Positions 1-8,961 of a stretch of DNA of 64,000 bases are shown piece after piece (position 1 is the first letter of the stretch; each line of letters begins with the position of its first letter). The notes under the pieces are model-generated. The model searched no databases and was not told the origin of the DNA. It saw only the letters and a list, made by a program, of their open reading frames with translations. Origin of the DNA: Saccharomycopsis phalli (taxonomy: Eukaryota > Ascomycota > Saccharomycetes > Ascoideales > Saccharomycopsidaceae); contig CP073213.1 of the NCBI GenBank assembly GCA_020342235.1, forward strand, positions 970,501 to 1,034,500, read 5' to 3'. The translations under genes were made by a program, and so were the position numbers.

Positions 1-1420
1 TGTAGGGGAGCTTGAACATGGCGTTCAAGCTGGCAAATGCGAGCCCAAGAAGCAAGTACACTGAGTGGGACGCACATGCTCTGTAGACGACGTAGCGCAA
101 TCCCTTGACCTTCTGCGAGACAAACAAGTGGATTTTCAACGACGATAAGAAGCCAAAGAAGCCAAAGAGCAAGTTGTACACCATGCCAAGTTGCAACGCA
201 GGAAGAACCATCGGCGACGGCACGGGGTTTGTGTCCCAGATCACCATTCGTGGAACATGCAATAGCAAGCTGCGGCTCACTGGGTCATTGATCGCTGATA
301 CCAACTGGTCCTTGGACAATACCTTGTTGAGAAATGGCTGGGTAAAGGTCTTTGGCAAAGCCTGGTTAAACCCCGTCTCAAACACATCGAGCATTCCCAA
401 AACGTAGGCTGGTGCCGATATAACATCTCTAGCGGTAGCATACATGCCAATGATGGCATTTTCCGAGATATTATATGTCTGATCTTTGTTGAGAACTGCT
501 TGGTAGTAGTTGAAGGTGGTGTTTGGTGGCACCAAGATCGCACCAAAGATCTTATCACTGTGAATCTCCTTGACGAGTTGCTCCTCTATTGTACGATTAA
601 ACTGCATGGCCTTGGCCTGGAATTCTGTCACATTCACCGGCACCCAGGTACCAAATGCTTGAAGAGCAGGGCTTGTAGCTAGTGCTGTCACGGTGTTTCC
701 CAATAATGGGGGAACCGCATTCTGCTGCTGGTCAAGGTCCACTACAAGGAATTTCATCCTATGGTACCGTGTCTGGCGGTTGAAGTACGACCCGGTAAAA
801 ACCGATAGCACCACGAGAAACAATGCAGAAATGCCAACAATCAATGCCGTTACAAGCATGTACTGCTGGAACCGCTCCTTGGAAAAGTCCTTGTCGTAAA
901 AGTTTATTTTCGACTTGACCTTTTCAAGCGTGGTGCTTTTCCTCTCAAGCGTGGTGCTTTTCCTCTCAAGCGTGGTGCTTTTCCTTTCAAGCGGCTCCTC
1001 ATCTTGAGGTGCCTCTTCACTTTCCAGCTCAGTGCCAGCCCTAAAATCACTTGGGTCCACTCCTGTCAATGTCTTTGTGAGTTGCTCTGTTCCTAACAAA
1101 TCGTCTTCTCTAACCTCTGGAAGAGCATCGTCTTCGACTTCTTTGCTCAAAAAACGCCGGATACTGTCCCTTCTGCTTCGAGTCTTCAACAGAGTCTTGC
1201 TTCCCAACTCATAAGGGGTTAAAATAAACTCATCAGAATTTTCCTCGGAGGTGGTGTTGGAATCAGAGGAGGCAAGTGAGCTCACCGGAACGACTTTACT
1301 TTGTGGGTTTTCAGCATTGCTTGAAGAGATTTCAGAATTTCCAGGAGAAGTTTCGACCCTGTTTAGCGAATTTTCAGTCCTGTTTAGGGAATTTTCAACG
1401 TTGCCCTTTTGCACTACCAT
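1..1420 (-). CDS. Sng1-family (DUF3533) multispanning membrane protein, 3' end off the window
   Basis: Continuous frame of about 473 codons from ATG 1420 to the left edge, where it is still open. The first ~185 residues are polar, Ser/Glu/Arg-rich and low-complexity. They contain three back-to-back copies of a seven-residue unit, ERKSTTL. A transmembrane helix follows (about residues 187-211), then a soluble segment with N-glycosylation sequons (NVT, NRT, NTT), then further hydrophobic helices as the frame leaves the window. This layout (cytosolic tail, TM1, large loop, helix bundle) matches the fungal DUF3533/SNG1 family, whose Saccharomyces member is linked to nitrosoguanidine and drug resistance. 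Family placement is from remembered sequence features. Substrate and function are not shown. The start is the first ATG of the frame. Confidence 0.7.
   Translation of the reverse strand, partial: MVVQKGNVENSLNRTENSLNRVETSPGNSEISSSNAENPQSKVVPVSSLASSDSNTTSEENSDEFILTPYELGSKTLLKTRSRRDSIRRFLSKEVEDDALPEVREDDLLGTEQLTKTLTGVDPSDFRAGTELESEEAPQDEEPLERKSTTLERKSTTLERKSTTLEKVKSKINFYDKDFSKERFQQYMLVTALIVGISALFLVVLSVFTGSYFNRQTRYHRMKFLVVDLDQQQNAVPPLLGNTVTALATSPALQAFGTWVPVNVTEFQAKAMQFNRTIEEQLVKEIHSDKIFGAILVPPNTTFNYYQAVLNKDQTYNISENAIIGMYATARDVISAPAYVLGMLDVFETGFNQALPKTFTQPFLNKVLSKDQLVSAINDPVSRSLLLHVPRMVIWDTNPVPSPMVLPALQLGMVYNLLFGFFGFLSSLKIHLFVSQKVKGLRYVVYRACASHSVYLLLGLAFASLNAMFKLPY
923..990 (-). repeat. In-frame 21-bp tandem repeat in the Sng1-like gene
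   Basis: Three nearly perfect copies of a 21-bp unit, in frame, encode (ERKSTTL)x3 just before the first membrane helix. The unit is basic and Ser/Thr-rich, so copy-number change would alter linker length and potential phosphorylation sites without shifting the frame. Confidence 0.9.
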
Positions 1421-1654
1421 TTGCTCACTTATTTGAACAATTCGCAATTACAAGTGCGGCTCCACTTCCTAATAAACCCGTCCAAGTAATATTACTTCAA
1501 GAGTTCTAAATCAGATAAGTGAGCGTGCAGTAGTCATACGAAGTGACAGTCAAGTCCCAATTGGGAAAGATCAGCATTGCATCACCTAAATACGAATCTC
1601 TGCACAGTCCAGTGCCCATAATGACAAATTGCTAATTGCTATTTACCATCGTCT

Positions 1655-3715
1655 TCAACATCGCTCAAAACACCTGTATAAGCTAGGGAGATTGGCAACC
1701 TCAACTACTGCCGATGCAAATTCCGCCGTTGCCAAGAACCGCTTCTTGACCACTTTCAACAACAACTCAACCGACTTGTTGTACTCGGCCAATTGACCAT
1801 TATCTTCATCGGACTCGTCCAATTCAGGAAGAGTCTCGGGCACATTGAATAATGCCACTTCCCTCAGAATCCCTGCCAAACATGCGGTCTCATTGTCATA
1901 CTCAATCTTGGAGACAAGTCGGTATAGAAACAAGACGATCTTGTTCATGCTGGGAACGTATTTGTTGACTAGCAACGGCACACTTATCAACTTGGGATCC
2001 TGCGGATCGCTGGTATCAAACACAATGCTAAAGTATTCCTTGTACATGCTCTTCATTTCGATCATGGTAGCTAACTTGTCCTTGAGATTGACGTCCCTAT
2101 CTGTTTTGGAGCAGACAAACTCAAGTGTTTCTTTTATTGATAGCGGCATCGTTAAATTGATAGTGCCAAAGTTGCTAAAGTCATAGAGGCAGATCTGGTA
2201 GAACAAGTCATAAAAGAGCTTGCCGTAGTCGACAACTAGGAGTCTGATATCATGCTGAATAGCAAGACTTCGCGTAGAATACTTTACAATTCCTACAAAC
2301 ACAAAGTTGGAAAACACATTGGTGAGATCCTTGCTGACAGTCTCTTCCACGGCACTTCTCAAACTTAGCATACTAGTCAAATTAACATGGGTCCTTTCCC
2401 TAGGAACAGAAGTGAACTGGCTGTTTATCTGTGAACTTTGAACTTCAGTAGGGCATGATTCTCTCTCAAGATAGGATGTAATCTTTGTCTGCCTGGAATC
2501 GACCCTAGACAACTTACTTTCATGTACCTTTGCTGCCCCAAAAGAGAAGCTCTTCAAGTCGGATGGATTCAATGACACTTTCCGCTTCTTCTGGTCGGCT
2601 CTCTTGGAGTCGACAATCTGGCTCTTGAACGTCCTGGTATCATCCAAGGAGTCCAACTTGGTTTGCAACTCTTGGCATACAAAGTCGATGATTTCATCCT
2701 CATAGAGAAACCTGACTTCCTTTTTGGTTGGATGCACATTGACATCCAAATGTTCTGGCTTGATGATGAGACTGAGGTATATAAATGGCTTGCTGCCTTT
2801 TGGTAAGTATGCGCTATAAACGTTTAACAACGACCGTTTTAGCGGGTCACAGCCGACTAGCCGGTTGTTGATGAAAAAAATAGCTGGTGATTTTTTCTTT
2901 TCATTGACAAAGTTCAAGTTGCTTAGTAGTCCATTTGCCGTTACAAGACCGTGTACTCCACCTGTAGTGATGGAAATAAGATTATCAGCGACACTGCCAC
3001 CAAATACATTTCTGATTCTGTCCTTTGTCGAAAGAGACTCCCTGATGGTCAATGAGTTGTGCGACTGTCCCACTTTTTTCACCGAGAAGCCCACATTGCT
3101 TGTGTGAATGGCATACTTGTTGACAACATCCAATATCCGAAGATACTCCTCGTTTGGTGATTTGAGGGTCTTGAGTCGAGACGGGAAATTGTAGAATAAA
3201 TTTTCCACTGATATTTGCGTACCGTCTTTACCGGCAACCGGCTGCGGGTCACAGGAATCACCTGGTTTGAGAGCACACAATTCGCCACGGGAGTAATGGG
3301 CCTTCCAAGCGTTTGGTTCCTGCTTCTTCTTTGATACCACAGAGACCTGTGCCACGTGGGAAATGCTAGCCAAGGCCTCACCACGAAATCCATAGGTAGC
3401 GATGGAGCTGAGATCCTCAAACGAGGAAAGCTTACTTGTGGTGAAACGATGACACAAGATCGGCAAGTCGTCCTTCCATATCCCTGATCCGTTGTCGGCC
3501 ACCTGGAGCAATTTAAGACCGCCCTCTTTCACCAGAACCTGGATCAAGGTAGATTCAGCATCGATGCTGTTTTCAAGCATTTCTTTCAAGGCATTGGACG
3601 GAGCCACAATGATTTCTCCCGCCGCAATGCGGCTGATGACGTCCTGCTTAAGCGGCTACTGTCAGGAAAGTACAAAAAAAAAAACCATGCCAAAACTTAC
3701 CTTGATCACACCCAT
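1655..3715 (-). CDS. MLH1: DNA mismatch repair protein Mlh1, spliced
   Basis: Two exons: 3715-3701 and 3655-1655, giving 671 aa. The first five codons (MGVIK) are followed by a 45-nt intron (donor GTAAGT, branch CTGAC, acceptor TAG at 3656). Exon 2 then opens with PLKQDVISRIAAGEI, which restores the MutL N-terminus. GHKL ATPase motifs follow: ENSIDA, DNGSG, the GFRGEAL lid and the GT-x-I-x-V segment before LFYNFPSR. The C-terminus is FERC, the characteristic last residues of eukaryotic Mlh1 that complete the MutL-alpha endonuclease site of its partner. Mlh1 pairs with Pms1, Mlh3 or Mlh2 in mismatch repair and meiotic crossing over. It is shorter than the roughly 770-aa Saccharomyces protein, mostly in the central linker. 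It is divergent from the PXA gene, sharing a promoter of about 100 bp. Confidence 0.95.
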
Positions 3716-3752
3716 GGAGTAATGGAAAGTCGCCCGCAAGCTCAGCACGCAG

Positions 3753-3777
3753 TCACGTGTGAACATCGCGTCACGTG
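3753..3777. promoter_or_regulatory. Paired TCACGTG E-boxes in the MLH1 / PXA divergent promoter
   Basis: TCACGTG occurs at 3753-3759 and again at 3771-3777, 18 bp apart, in the 102-bp gap between the two divergent start codons. This is the core recognised by fungal bHLH factors such as Cbf1. The spacing puts the two sites on roughly the same face after nearly two helical turns. The factor is an inference. Confidence 0.55.
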
Positions 3778-3817
3778 AAAACTATTTTCTGGCTGGTGCT
3801 ATACATGAAACCACATC

Positions 3818-5599
3818 ATGTCTTCCATGGGCCTTGGGAGGCCGCCTATAATGTACCCGACGCCATTGGAAGATACTCCAGGGGAGACTACAGGGGTCGC
3901 AAATAGTCCTACGCTTAGCAGAGTGACGTCACCGGCGCTTTCCAAGTACAGAAAGCGTCGCTTGAAAAAGCCTCGTAAGGCCCCACAAAAGCAGGCAGAG
4001 AAGCCGCCGGAGGAGAGTGTGCTGGTGAAGGATAGCGAGGAATACAAGCAGCATCTTATTCGGAAGATTTTCCTTCCAAAAGCGCCGTTGGATGCCAACA
4101 TCAAGGACTATCTTCCCGCTTTAACCTCGTCAAGTCCCGTAGACATTGAGCTCTACTGCTTCATTGGGTTGCTCTTTAAAAATTTCATCAATGAGTGGTA
4201 CTTTCGAATCACAGAAAGTGACGAGTTCATTTCTGAAGTGGTGGATGTCGTGGCACATATCACCAGAAACTTGGAGTCGCGGGTACGAAACATTAACATG
4301 ACCGACTTGCTTCTCGACATTGTGCCGTATATTCTCGAGCAGCACCGCACTTTTTACACATATTGTCGCGAGAACTTGGATTCGCAGTACATTCAGTCAA
4401 GTACCATGGAAGAAGCATTTGACGACTTGAACAACCACCCTGCACTTTCCCTCCGGTTCCAGCAACAGCAACTGGAGTCACACGATTCTGGAGACTACAA
4501 CTTGACGTTGAGCGACTCATATGTCGACTCCAGCGAGCGCAAGACCGTATCCGAACTCCGCAAGGAGCTCGAAAGAAACTATCTCCGGCTTCTTGCAAAA
4601 GGCTCGTTGGCATTGATTCTCCCGGCAGACGTTATCGAATCCGAATTGGCACGACTCTTCATCAACAGTGCCATGAGCAACGTCGTGTTGCGAATCCTAG
4701 CAGATACGCTTTCGGAACCTGACATCATCTACCTGATGCTCATCAAGACGTTCAAGTCGCTTGAGAAGTCGCCCGAGCCGGAGGAAACGCCTCTCACGCT
4801 AAAAATGCGTATTGTGGGCGTGTTTGGTCGCTTCAGCCACTTTATTGCGTACTCCACCTCAACGGAACCAAACCGGGACTCGATCCCAGGCCCACCGGTG
4901 GTGGACAGGTACATTTTCCAGTTCTTGAACAACCTTTTTTCGTTCTCGCTCGAAAACCCAGTGTTGTATGTCATTGTCAAGTATTTTTCGCTCTGGTTCC
5001 TATCGTACAATGTGCACGAGATCCGCAATATTCAAAAGATGAAGCAGCAGTCAAAGTCCACTGGTCTTCTCCAGAAGTCGGTAAACACAATCATCAACTC
5101 GCACTTGTTTGCCATCAAGATCAACAAGATCCTCTACAACTTGTTTGAGAAGTTGATCGTCCAGAGGTTCTTCAGGAACGATGTGTTCATCAGCTCGATA
5201 ATCAGAGTCGCCCGCAACATGATCTTCCCCAAGGATGATACCATGGGTCCTCCACGGAAGATCCCAAACAAAGAGGAGATCCTCGATATGAAGATCGAGT
5301 TGTTTCAGCTCATGAAACAGAACACCCCATCCTGGGCCAAGCTCATGATTTTCAACGAGATGAGCACCGAGATACGCTTTGGCGATTCGGTGTTCCCAGA
5401 AGAAGACTTTGGGTCTCTGGGGCGGTTTCAAGCACTTGTCAAGTCGCGCACCGACTTGAAGTTCTACGAGTTTATTGAGAGCTTCAAGTATCAGAAATAC
5501 AACAAATTGCTCATCTACAATCTCGTGGACCAGTTGTTCTTGGCGTTGTTCCCCGAAATGAAAAACCTCACCCCGTCGGTGTTGGAAAAGTCACACTAA
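3818..5599 (+). CDS. PXA / nexin-C domain protein (Nvj3/Mdm1-like) without a PX domain
   Basis: 593 aa. A basic, proline-containing N-terminus (residues 1-70, with the KYRKRRLKKPRK stretch) precedes a PXA-type helical domain (about 85-290: IELYCFIGLLFKNFINEWYF through LARLFINSAMSNVVLRILAD). A C-terminal region (about 470-590) resembles a nexin-C domain. No PX-type lipid-binding core is visible between them. PXA plus nexin-C without PX is the arrangement of yeast Nvj3, a partner of the ER-vacuole tether Mdm1, so a role at membrane contact sites is plausible. There is no clear N-terminal transmembrane helix. The start is ATG 3818; the nearby ATG 3806 is out of frame. Confidence 0.6.
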   Translation: MSSMGLGRPPIMYPTPLEDTPGETTGVANSPTLSRVTSPALSKYRKRRLKKPRKAPQKQAEKPPEESVLVKDSEEYKQHLIRKIFLPKAPLDANIKDYLPALTSSSPVDIELYCFIGLLFKNFINEWYFRITESDEFISEVVDVVAHITRNLESRVRNINMTDLLLDIVPYILEQHRTFYTYCRENLDSQYIQSSTMEEAFDDLNNHPALSLRFQQQQLESHDSGDYNLTLSDSYVDSSERKTVSELRKELERNYLRLLAKGSLALILPADVIESELARLFINSAMSNVVLRILADTLSEPDIIYLMLIKTFKSLEKSPEPEETPLTLKMRIVGVFGRFSHFIAYSTSTEPNRDSIPGPPVVDRYIFQFLNNLFSFSLENPVLYVIVKYFSLWFLSYNVHEIRNIQKMKQQSKSTGLLQKSVNTIINSHLFAIKINKILYNLFEKLIVQRFFRNDVFISSIIRVARNMIFPKDDTMGPPRKIPNKEEILDMKIELFQLMKQNTPSWAKLMIFNEMSTEIRFGDSVFPEEDFGSLGRFQALVKSRTDLKFYEFIESFKYQKYNKLLIYNLVDQLFLALFPEMKNLTPSVLEKSH

Positions 5600-5662
5600 T
5601 CTTCAACATTTTATAGCCCCCTTAATACTACAGTCGTACAGTCACGTCAATTATGCTATGTA

Positions 5663-6187
5663 TTACAAGTCCTTAAAGAACTGTGCTCTTTCTCTTCGTG
5701 GGCCAACAGTGCTCAAGTCAAGGCTGTTCCCTGGCACATGGCTTCGAGGCGACCCGTTTGGAATTATTCTTTCAGTGGCAAACTCGTGGAACGTCCGCTC
5801 TGGCTGGTTGAATTGGAATGTTTGGAAAAAGTTTGCCGACTTGTCCACTGTGTCTCTGTATTCTTTGATCACGGCACTAGTTGGCGCGGCCTGGTTCTGG
5901 CTACCTAAAACCGACTGCAAGATCGAGTTTCCTGTGGAATTCTCATATGACTTGTTAATTGAGTAGGCGGAAACAATGCCCACCGTCAAAAGTCCCAAGT
6001 AAATTGTGGTGCTATTTATTGGGTTTTCCGCTGGAGCCAACTCCGGCCCATGATGGTGATCATCGTGGTGCTCGTCGTGGTGACCGCCTGACACGAAACC
6101 GCTGGAGCTGAAGGCCCTGAGCGGTATTGAAGTCTTGATGGTTCTCAAAGGTCTGCAAGCTCTCAACATCTTGTGGATGTATGACAT
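5663..6187 (-). CDS. Mitochondrial complex I accessory subunit, fungal 17.8-kDa (NUXM) type
   Basis: 174 aa. The N-terminus is Arg/Ser-rich without acidic residues (to about residue 30), as in a mitochondrial presequence. A histidine/aspartate-rich patch (GGHHDEHHDDHHHG) and one hydrophobic helix (IYLGLLTVGIVSAYSI) follow. The C-terminal part carries NQPERTFHEFATERIIPNGSP and ends VGPRRERAQFFKDL. This combination recalls the fungal 17.8-kDa/NUXM accessory subunit of NADH:ubiquinone oxidoreductase, a single-helix inner-membrane protein. The assignment is from memory of the family and is moderate. Saccharomyces cerevisiae lacks complex I, so the gene, if correct, excludes that lineage. It is convergent with the PXA gene (63 bp apart) and divergent from CAR1. 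Confidence 0.6.
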   Translation of the reverse strand: MSYIHKMLRACRPLRTIKTSIPLRAFSSSGFVSGGHHDEHHDDHHHGPELAPAENPINSTTIYLGLLTVGIVSAYSINKSYENSTGNSILQSVLGSQNQAAPTSAVIKEYRDTVDKSANFFQTFQFNQPERTFHEFATERIIPNGSPRSHVPGNSLDLSTVGPRRERAQFFKDL

Positions 6188-6306
6188 TGTAATCGATTTG
6201 ATTGAATGAATATGGTGCGCAGCCCTGGTCGTCCGGGTTAGCTGTTACGCTCAGAGTATGACGTTGAATAATAATATACTAGTAAAATAGGTTGAAGAGA
6301 TGGAAT

Positions 6307-6435
6307 AAATTGAGTACATTGAATATTATTCATAATATTGAGTTTGTCGAATATTATTCATAATATTGAGTTTGTCGAATATTATTCATAATATTGAGTG
6401 CATTGATTATTATTCATAATATTGAATGTATTGAT
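6307..6435. repeat. 28-bp AT-rich tandem array with an imperfect palindrome in each unit
   Basis: Four consecutive 28-bp units (6321, 6349, 6377, 6405) plus partial units at both ends. Each contains AATATTATTCATAATATT, an imperfect palindrome that could extrude as a small hairpin. The first two units are identical; the last two have drifted. The array lies 120-250 bp upstream of the complex I subunit start, in the divergent promoter region shared with CAR1. The rest of this 965-bp spacer (6188-7152) shows no convincing gene. Confidence 0.85.
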
Positions 6436-7087
6436 TATACTGAATATACTAAAAGATATTAATCTACAAAGACGTAATGCTGCGCCTTTGCTATTGCTGA
6501 CAATGTTGCGTACTGCCATTTAAACTTTTTATTCACATTCCCTCTGTTTCACTTCTGTTTCACTACCTTTGAGGTCCGTTATATTGCCTTGATATTCACA
6601 TTCAAGCGTTGTAATTTTTTGACATTTCCATGTTAAATTCCAATTTATATTCCTCCAATCATGGTTTACTGGGTATTTTTTCAACATTACCAATTTCGTC
6701 CATTAACCCTTGTCCAATTTAACCCAAGACAGTCATTCTTGTTTTGGTTTCGCCTTGTTCGCCTCTACTTGTACTTAACGATTGTGAAAATTTTAGCGTC
6801 GAGGTTGCATTTCCAGTCCAAGACATGCCACGGAACTTTCTCCGCATCACGGAAGTACTGGCTTGAGGCATGTTCCCCAAGAGTGGATATAATATCCCAG
6901 ATATTCGCGCAGATCCCCGGCCATCGCCATCACGTAAGCTCCAAATATATTATATTGAGGCAAAAACATAATATTAAATGACCGGCAAGCCCTCTCCTCA
7001 ATTGACTACCAGGCTGCTTTTCACTATACAGTCTGGTGCGTCGGGCAGCAACTTCCCCTAAGTTACTACAATAGCGAGGAACACGGG

Positions 7088-7093
7088 TATAAA
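7088..7093 (+). promoter_or_regulatory. CAR1: TATA box of the arginase gene
   Basis: TATAAA lies 60 bp before the arginase ATG, followed by a poly(T) run and a C/A-rich leader (7111-7152). This is a typical yeast TATA promoter for an inducible catabolic gene. Arginine- or nitrogen-responsive sites were not identified with confidence. Confidence 0.5.
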
Positions 7094-7152
7094 CCAGGGT
7101 TCCGCCCACTTTTTTTTTTTCCAGCAAGACACACCTCCACTGAACACGAGCC

Positions 7153-8112
7153 ATGATTCCTCCATCCAATTATAAATACGCAAAGTCCGGCGAATTGTCC
7201 TTAATTCTCGCCCCATTCAACGGCGGCCAAGGAAAAGGCGGCGTTGAAAACGGGCCGTCGGTGCTTCTTGAGCACGGGTTCAAAGCCGAAGTCGAGGCTC
7301 TTGACTGGAAGACCGAGATCGTCGAGCCATTGAAGGATCTCCCGTTGGAGGCTCAGAAGAACGACGCCTCGGACATCCATGGTAACTGCAAGCATCCAAA
7401 GATGGTTGGCGATGCCACCAAGCGGATCTACGAGGCCGTTAAGCTGTCAGCAGCCAAGGGGAACATCCCAGTGACCATTGGCGGCGACCATTCGATTGCA
7501 ATTGGCACTGTGGCCGGTTCTTTCCACCAGCATCCAGACAGCTGTCTTCTCTGGATTGATGCCCACGCGGACATCAACACACCATCGACGACCGACTCCG
7601 GTAACTTGCACGGGTGTCCTGTGAGCTTTGTCATGGGATTGGAGCCGGAGAATTGTCCTCCGGAGCTCAAATGGGTGCCAAAGTGTCTTTCGCCAAAGAA
7701 GATTGCGTACATTGGTCTTCGGGACGTTGACAAAGGGGAGAGAAAGATCCTTCAGGATAACGGCATTGCCGCGTTTTCCATGTACCATGTCGACAAGTAT
7801 GGCATTAGTAAAGTCATTGACATGGCTCTTGACAAGATCAATCCAAACCGGGACTTGCCTATTCACTTGAGTTATGACGTCGACGCAATTGATCCTTTCT
7901 TTGTTCCTGCCACCGGCACCCCGGTTAAGGGAGGACTTACTTTTAGAGAGGGAGTGTTTATTGCCGAGGAAATTGCGGCCACTGGTTTGCTTAGTGCGTT
8001 GGATATTGTGGAGATTAATCCTAGTTTGGCGACAAACGAGCTTCATATGTTTGATACAGTCTCTGCTGGGGCTTCGGTTGCCAGATGTGCCTTGGGAGAA
8101 ACTACTTTGTAG
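7153..8112 (+). CDS. CAR1: Arginase
   Basis: 319 aa, full length for eukaryotic arginase. It hydrolyses L-arginine to ornithine and urea, the first step of arginine use as nitrogen source; the enzyme is cytosolic and a homotrimer in yeasts. The binuclear manganese motifs are intact: [10 protein letters not shown] (first His ligand), DAHADIN (Asp/His/Asp cluster) and SYDVDAIDP (last Asp pair). The substrate segment around [10 protein letters not shown] and the C-terminal [13 protein letters not shown] are also present. Only one CTG occurs among about 30 leucine-type codons, in a variable helix (AVK-CTG-SAAK). It stands alone between a divergent promoter and a repeat-rich 3' spacer. Confidence 0.97.
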   Translation: MIPPSNYKYAKSGELSLILAPFNGGQGKGGVENGPSVLLEHGFKAEVEALDWKTEIVEPLKDLPLEAQKNDASDIHGNCKHPKMVGDATKRIYEAVKLSAAKGNIPVTIGGDHSIAIGTVAGSFHQHPDSCLLWIDAHADINTPSTTDSGNLHGCPVSFVMGLEPENCPPELKWVPKCLSPKKIAYIGLRDVDKGERKILQDNGIAAFSMYHVDKYGISKVIDMALDKINPNRDLPIHLSYDVDAIDPFFVPATGTPVKGGLTFREGVFIAEEIAATGLLSALDIVEINPSLATNELHMFDTVSAGASVARCALGETTL

Positions 8113-8360
8113 GGTGTAGCGAGTGAGTAGTGTGGTTGGTAAAGCTGGCTCTGTCTGAGTATATTAGATTTTTTATTGAGTAGTGAATTGAGGATATTAG
8201 AGTGATGACTGTAGAGTGTGGGGTAGTGAATTGAGAATATTAGAGTGACGGGATGTGGTGTGTAAAATAGAATAGTTTAGTGTAAAATATAATAGTGTAG
8301 TGTAGTGTAGAATAGTGTAGTGTAGTGTAGAATAGAGTAGAGTGTAGTGTAGTGTAGTTG
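8113..8360. repeat. TGTAG-rich degenerate repeats downstream of CAR1
   Basis: From the stop codon on, the DNA is built of G/T/A-rich short repeats. A ~28-bp segment (GTAGTGAATTGAGGATATTA...) appears near 8179 and again near 8224. Dense TGTAG/GAATAG repeats follow (about 8256-8356). No coding potential is seen. The remaining spacer to 8801 is AT-rich without recognisable genes. Confidence 0.8.
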
Positions 8361-8801
8361 ACAGTACAGTTACTGAAATTTTGCATCATTGGAGTGCTAA
8401 AATATACTCATTGCCCAACGCAGATTTCCACCAGATTCCTAACGTAGTTTTATAAAAATACTGGCCATTAATGCATTATAGCAACAAATCATTATTACAT
8501 GAGTATAATTAATCATTGATTCATTTACCTAAGCAGTGTCTGTAGGCGTGTCTCACTCGTACATGATCCATCTCACCACCAATCTACTGAATTGTCTTTA
8601 AAAACTTAAATTCCTTCAATTCAAACCTTTATTAAACACCCATTGCTTGAAATCAAATACCACCATTTCGTAACCCACTCTTACGGCTGCTACTTTTAAA
8701 CAGAGCAAAGGATGTGTCTAGACACGCTAGCTTCCAGCCATATAGGCAATGGTCACCACTAAATACATTGTGCAAATCTATTGACAGCTATTTATAATCA
8801 T

Positions 8802-8868
8802 GACAATTACTGGCAAATATGACAATTACTGGCAAATATGACAATTACTGGCAAATATGACAATTACT
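8802..8868. repeat. 19-bp tandem repeat upstream of RPO31
   Basis: Three perfect copies of GACAATTACTGGCAAATAT (8802, 8821, 8840) plus a half copy, ending 93 bp before the RPO31 start codon. It sits in the expected upstream activating region, so it could multiply a binding site, but no known factor motif was recognised. Confidence 0.9.
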
Positions 8869-8916
8869 ACCCATGCCAGTACAATACTAGGCTCCCCACA
8901 TCATCAAGTCGGTGTA

Positions 8917-8942
8917 TCACGTGCCATGTTATGAAAAATTTC
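8917..8942 (+). promoter_or_regulatory. RPO31: CACGTG site and RRPE-like element before RPO31
   Basis: TCACGTG (8917-8923) is followed by TGAAAAATTTC (8932-8942), which matches the RRPE ribosome-biogenesis element (consensus around TGAAAAATTTT). Both lie within 50 bp of the RPO31 ATG. RRPE is known to mark rRNA-processing and RNA polymerase I/III genes in yeasts, fitting the gene behind it. Confidence 0.5.
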
Positions 8943-8961
8943 CAGGCGCATCTACACTAGT

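Noticed and set aside
6661-6981. 106-aa frame upstream of CAR1
   Set aside because: No domain, no codon bias like the neighbours, and it occupies the expected CAR1 promoter.
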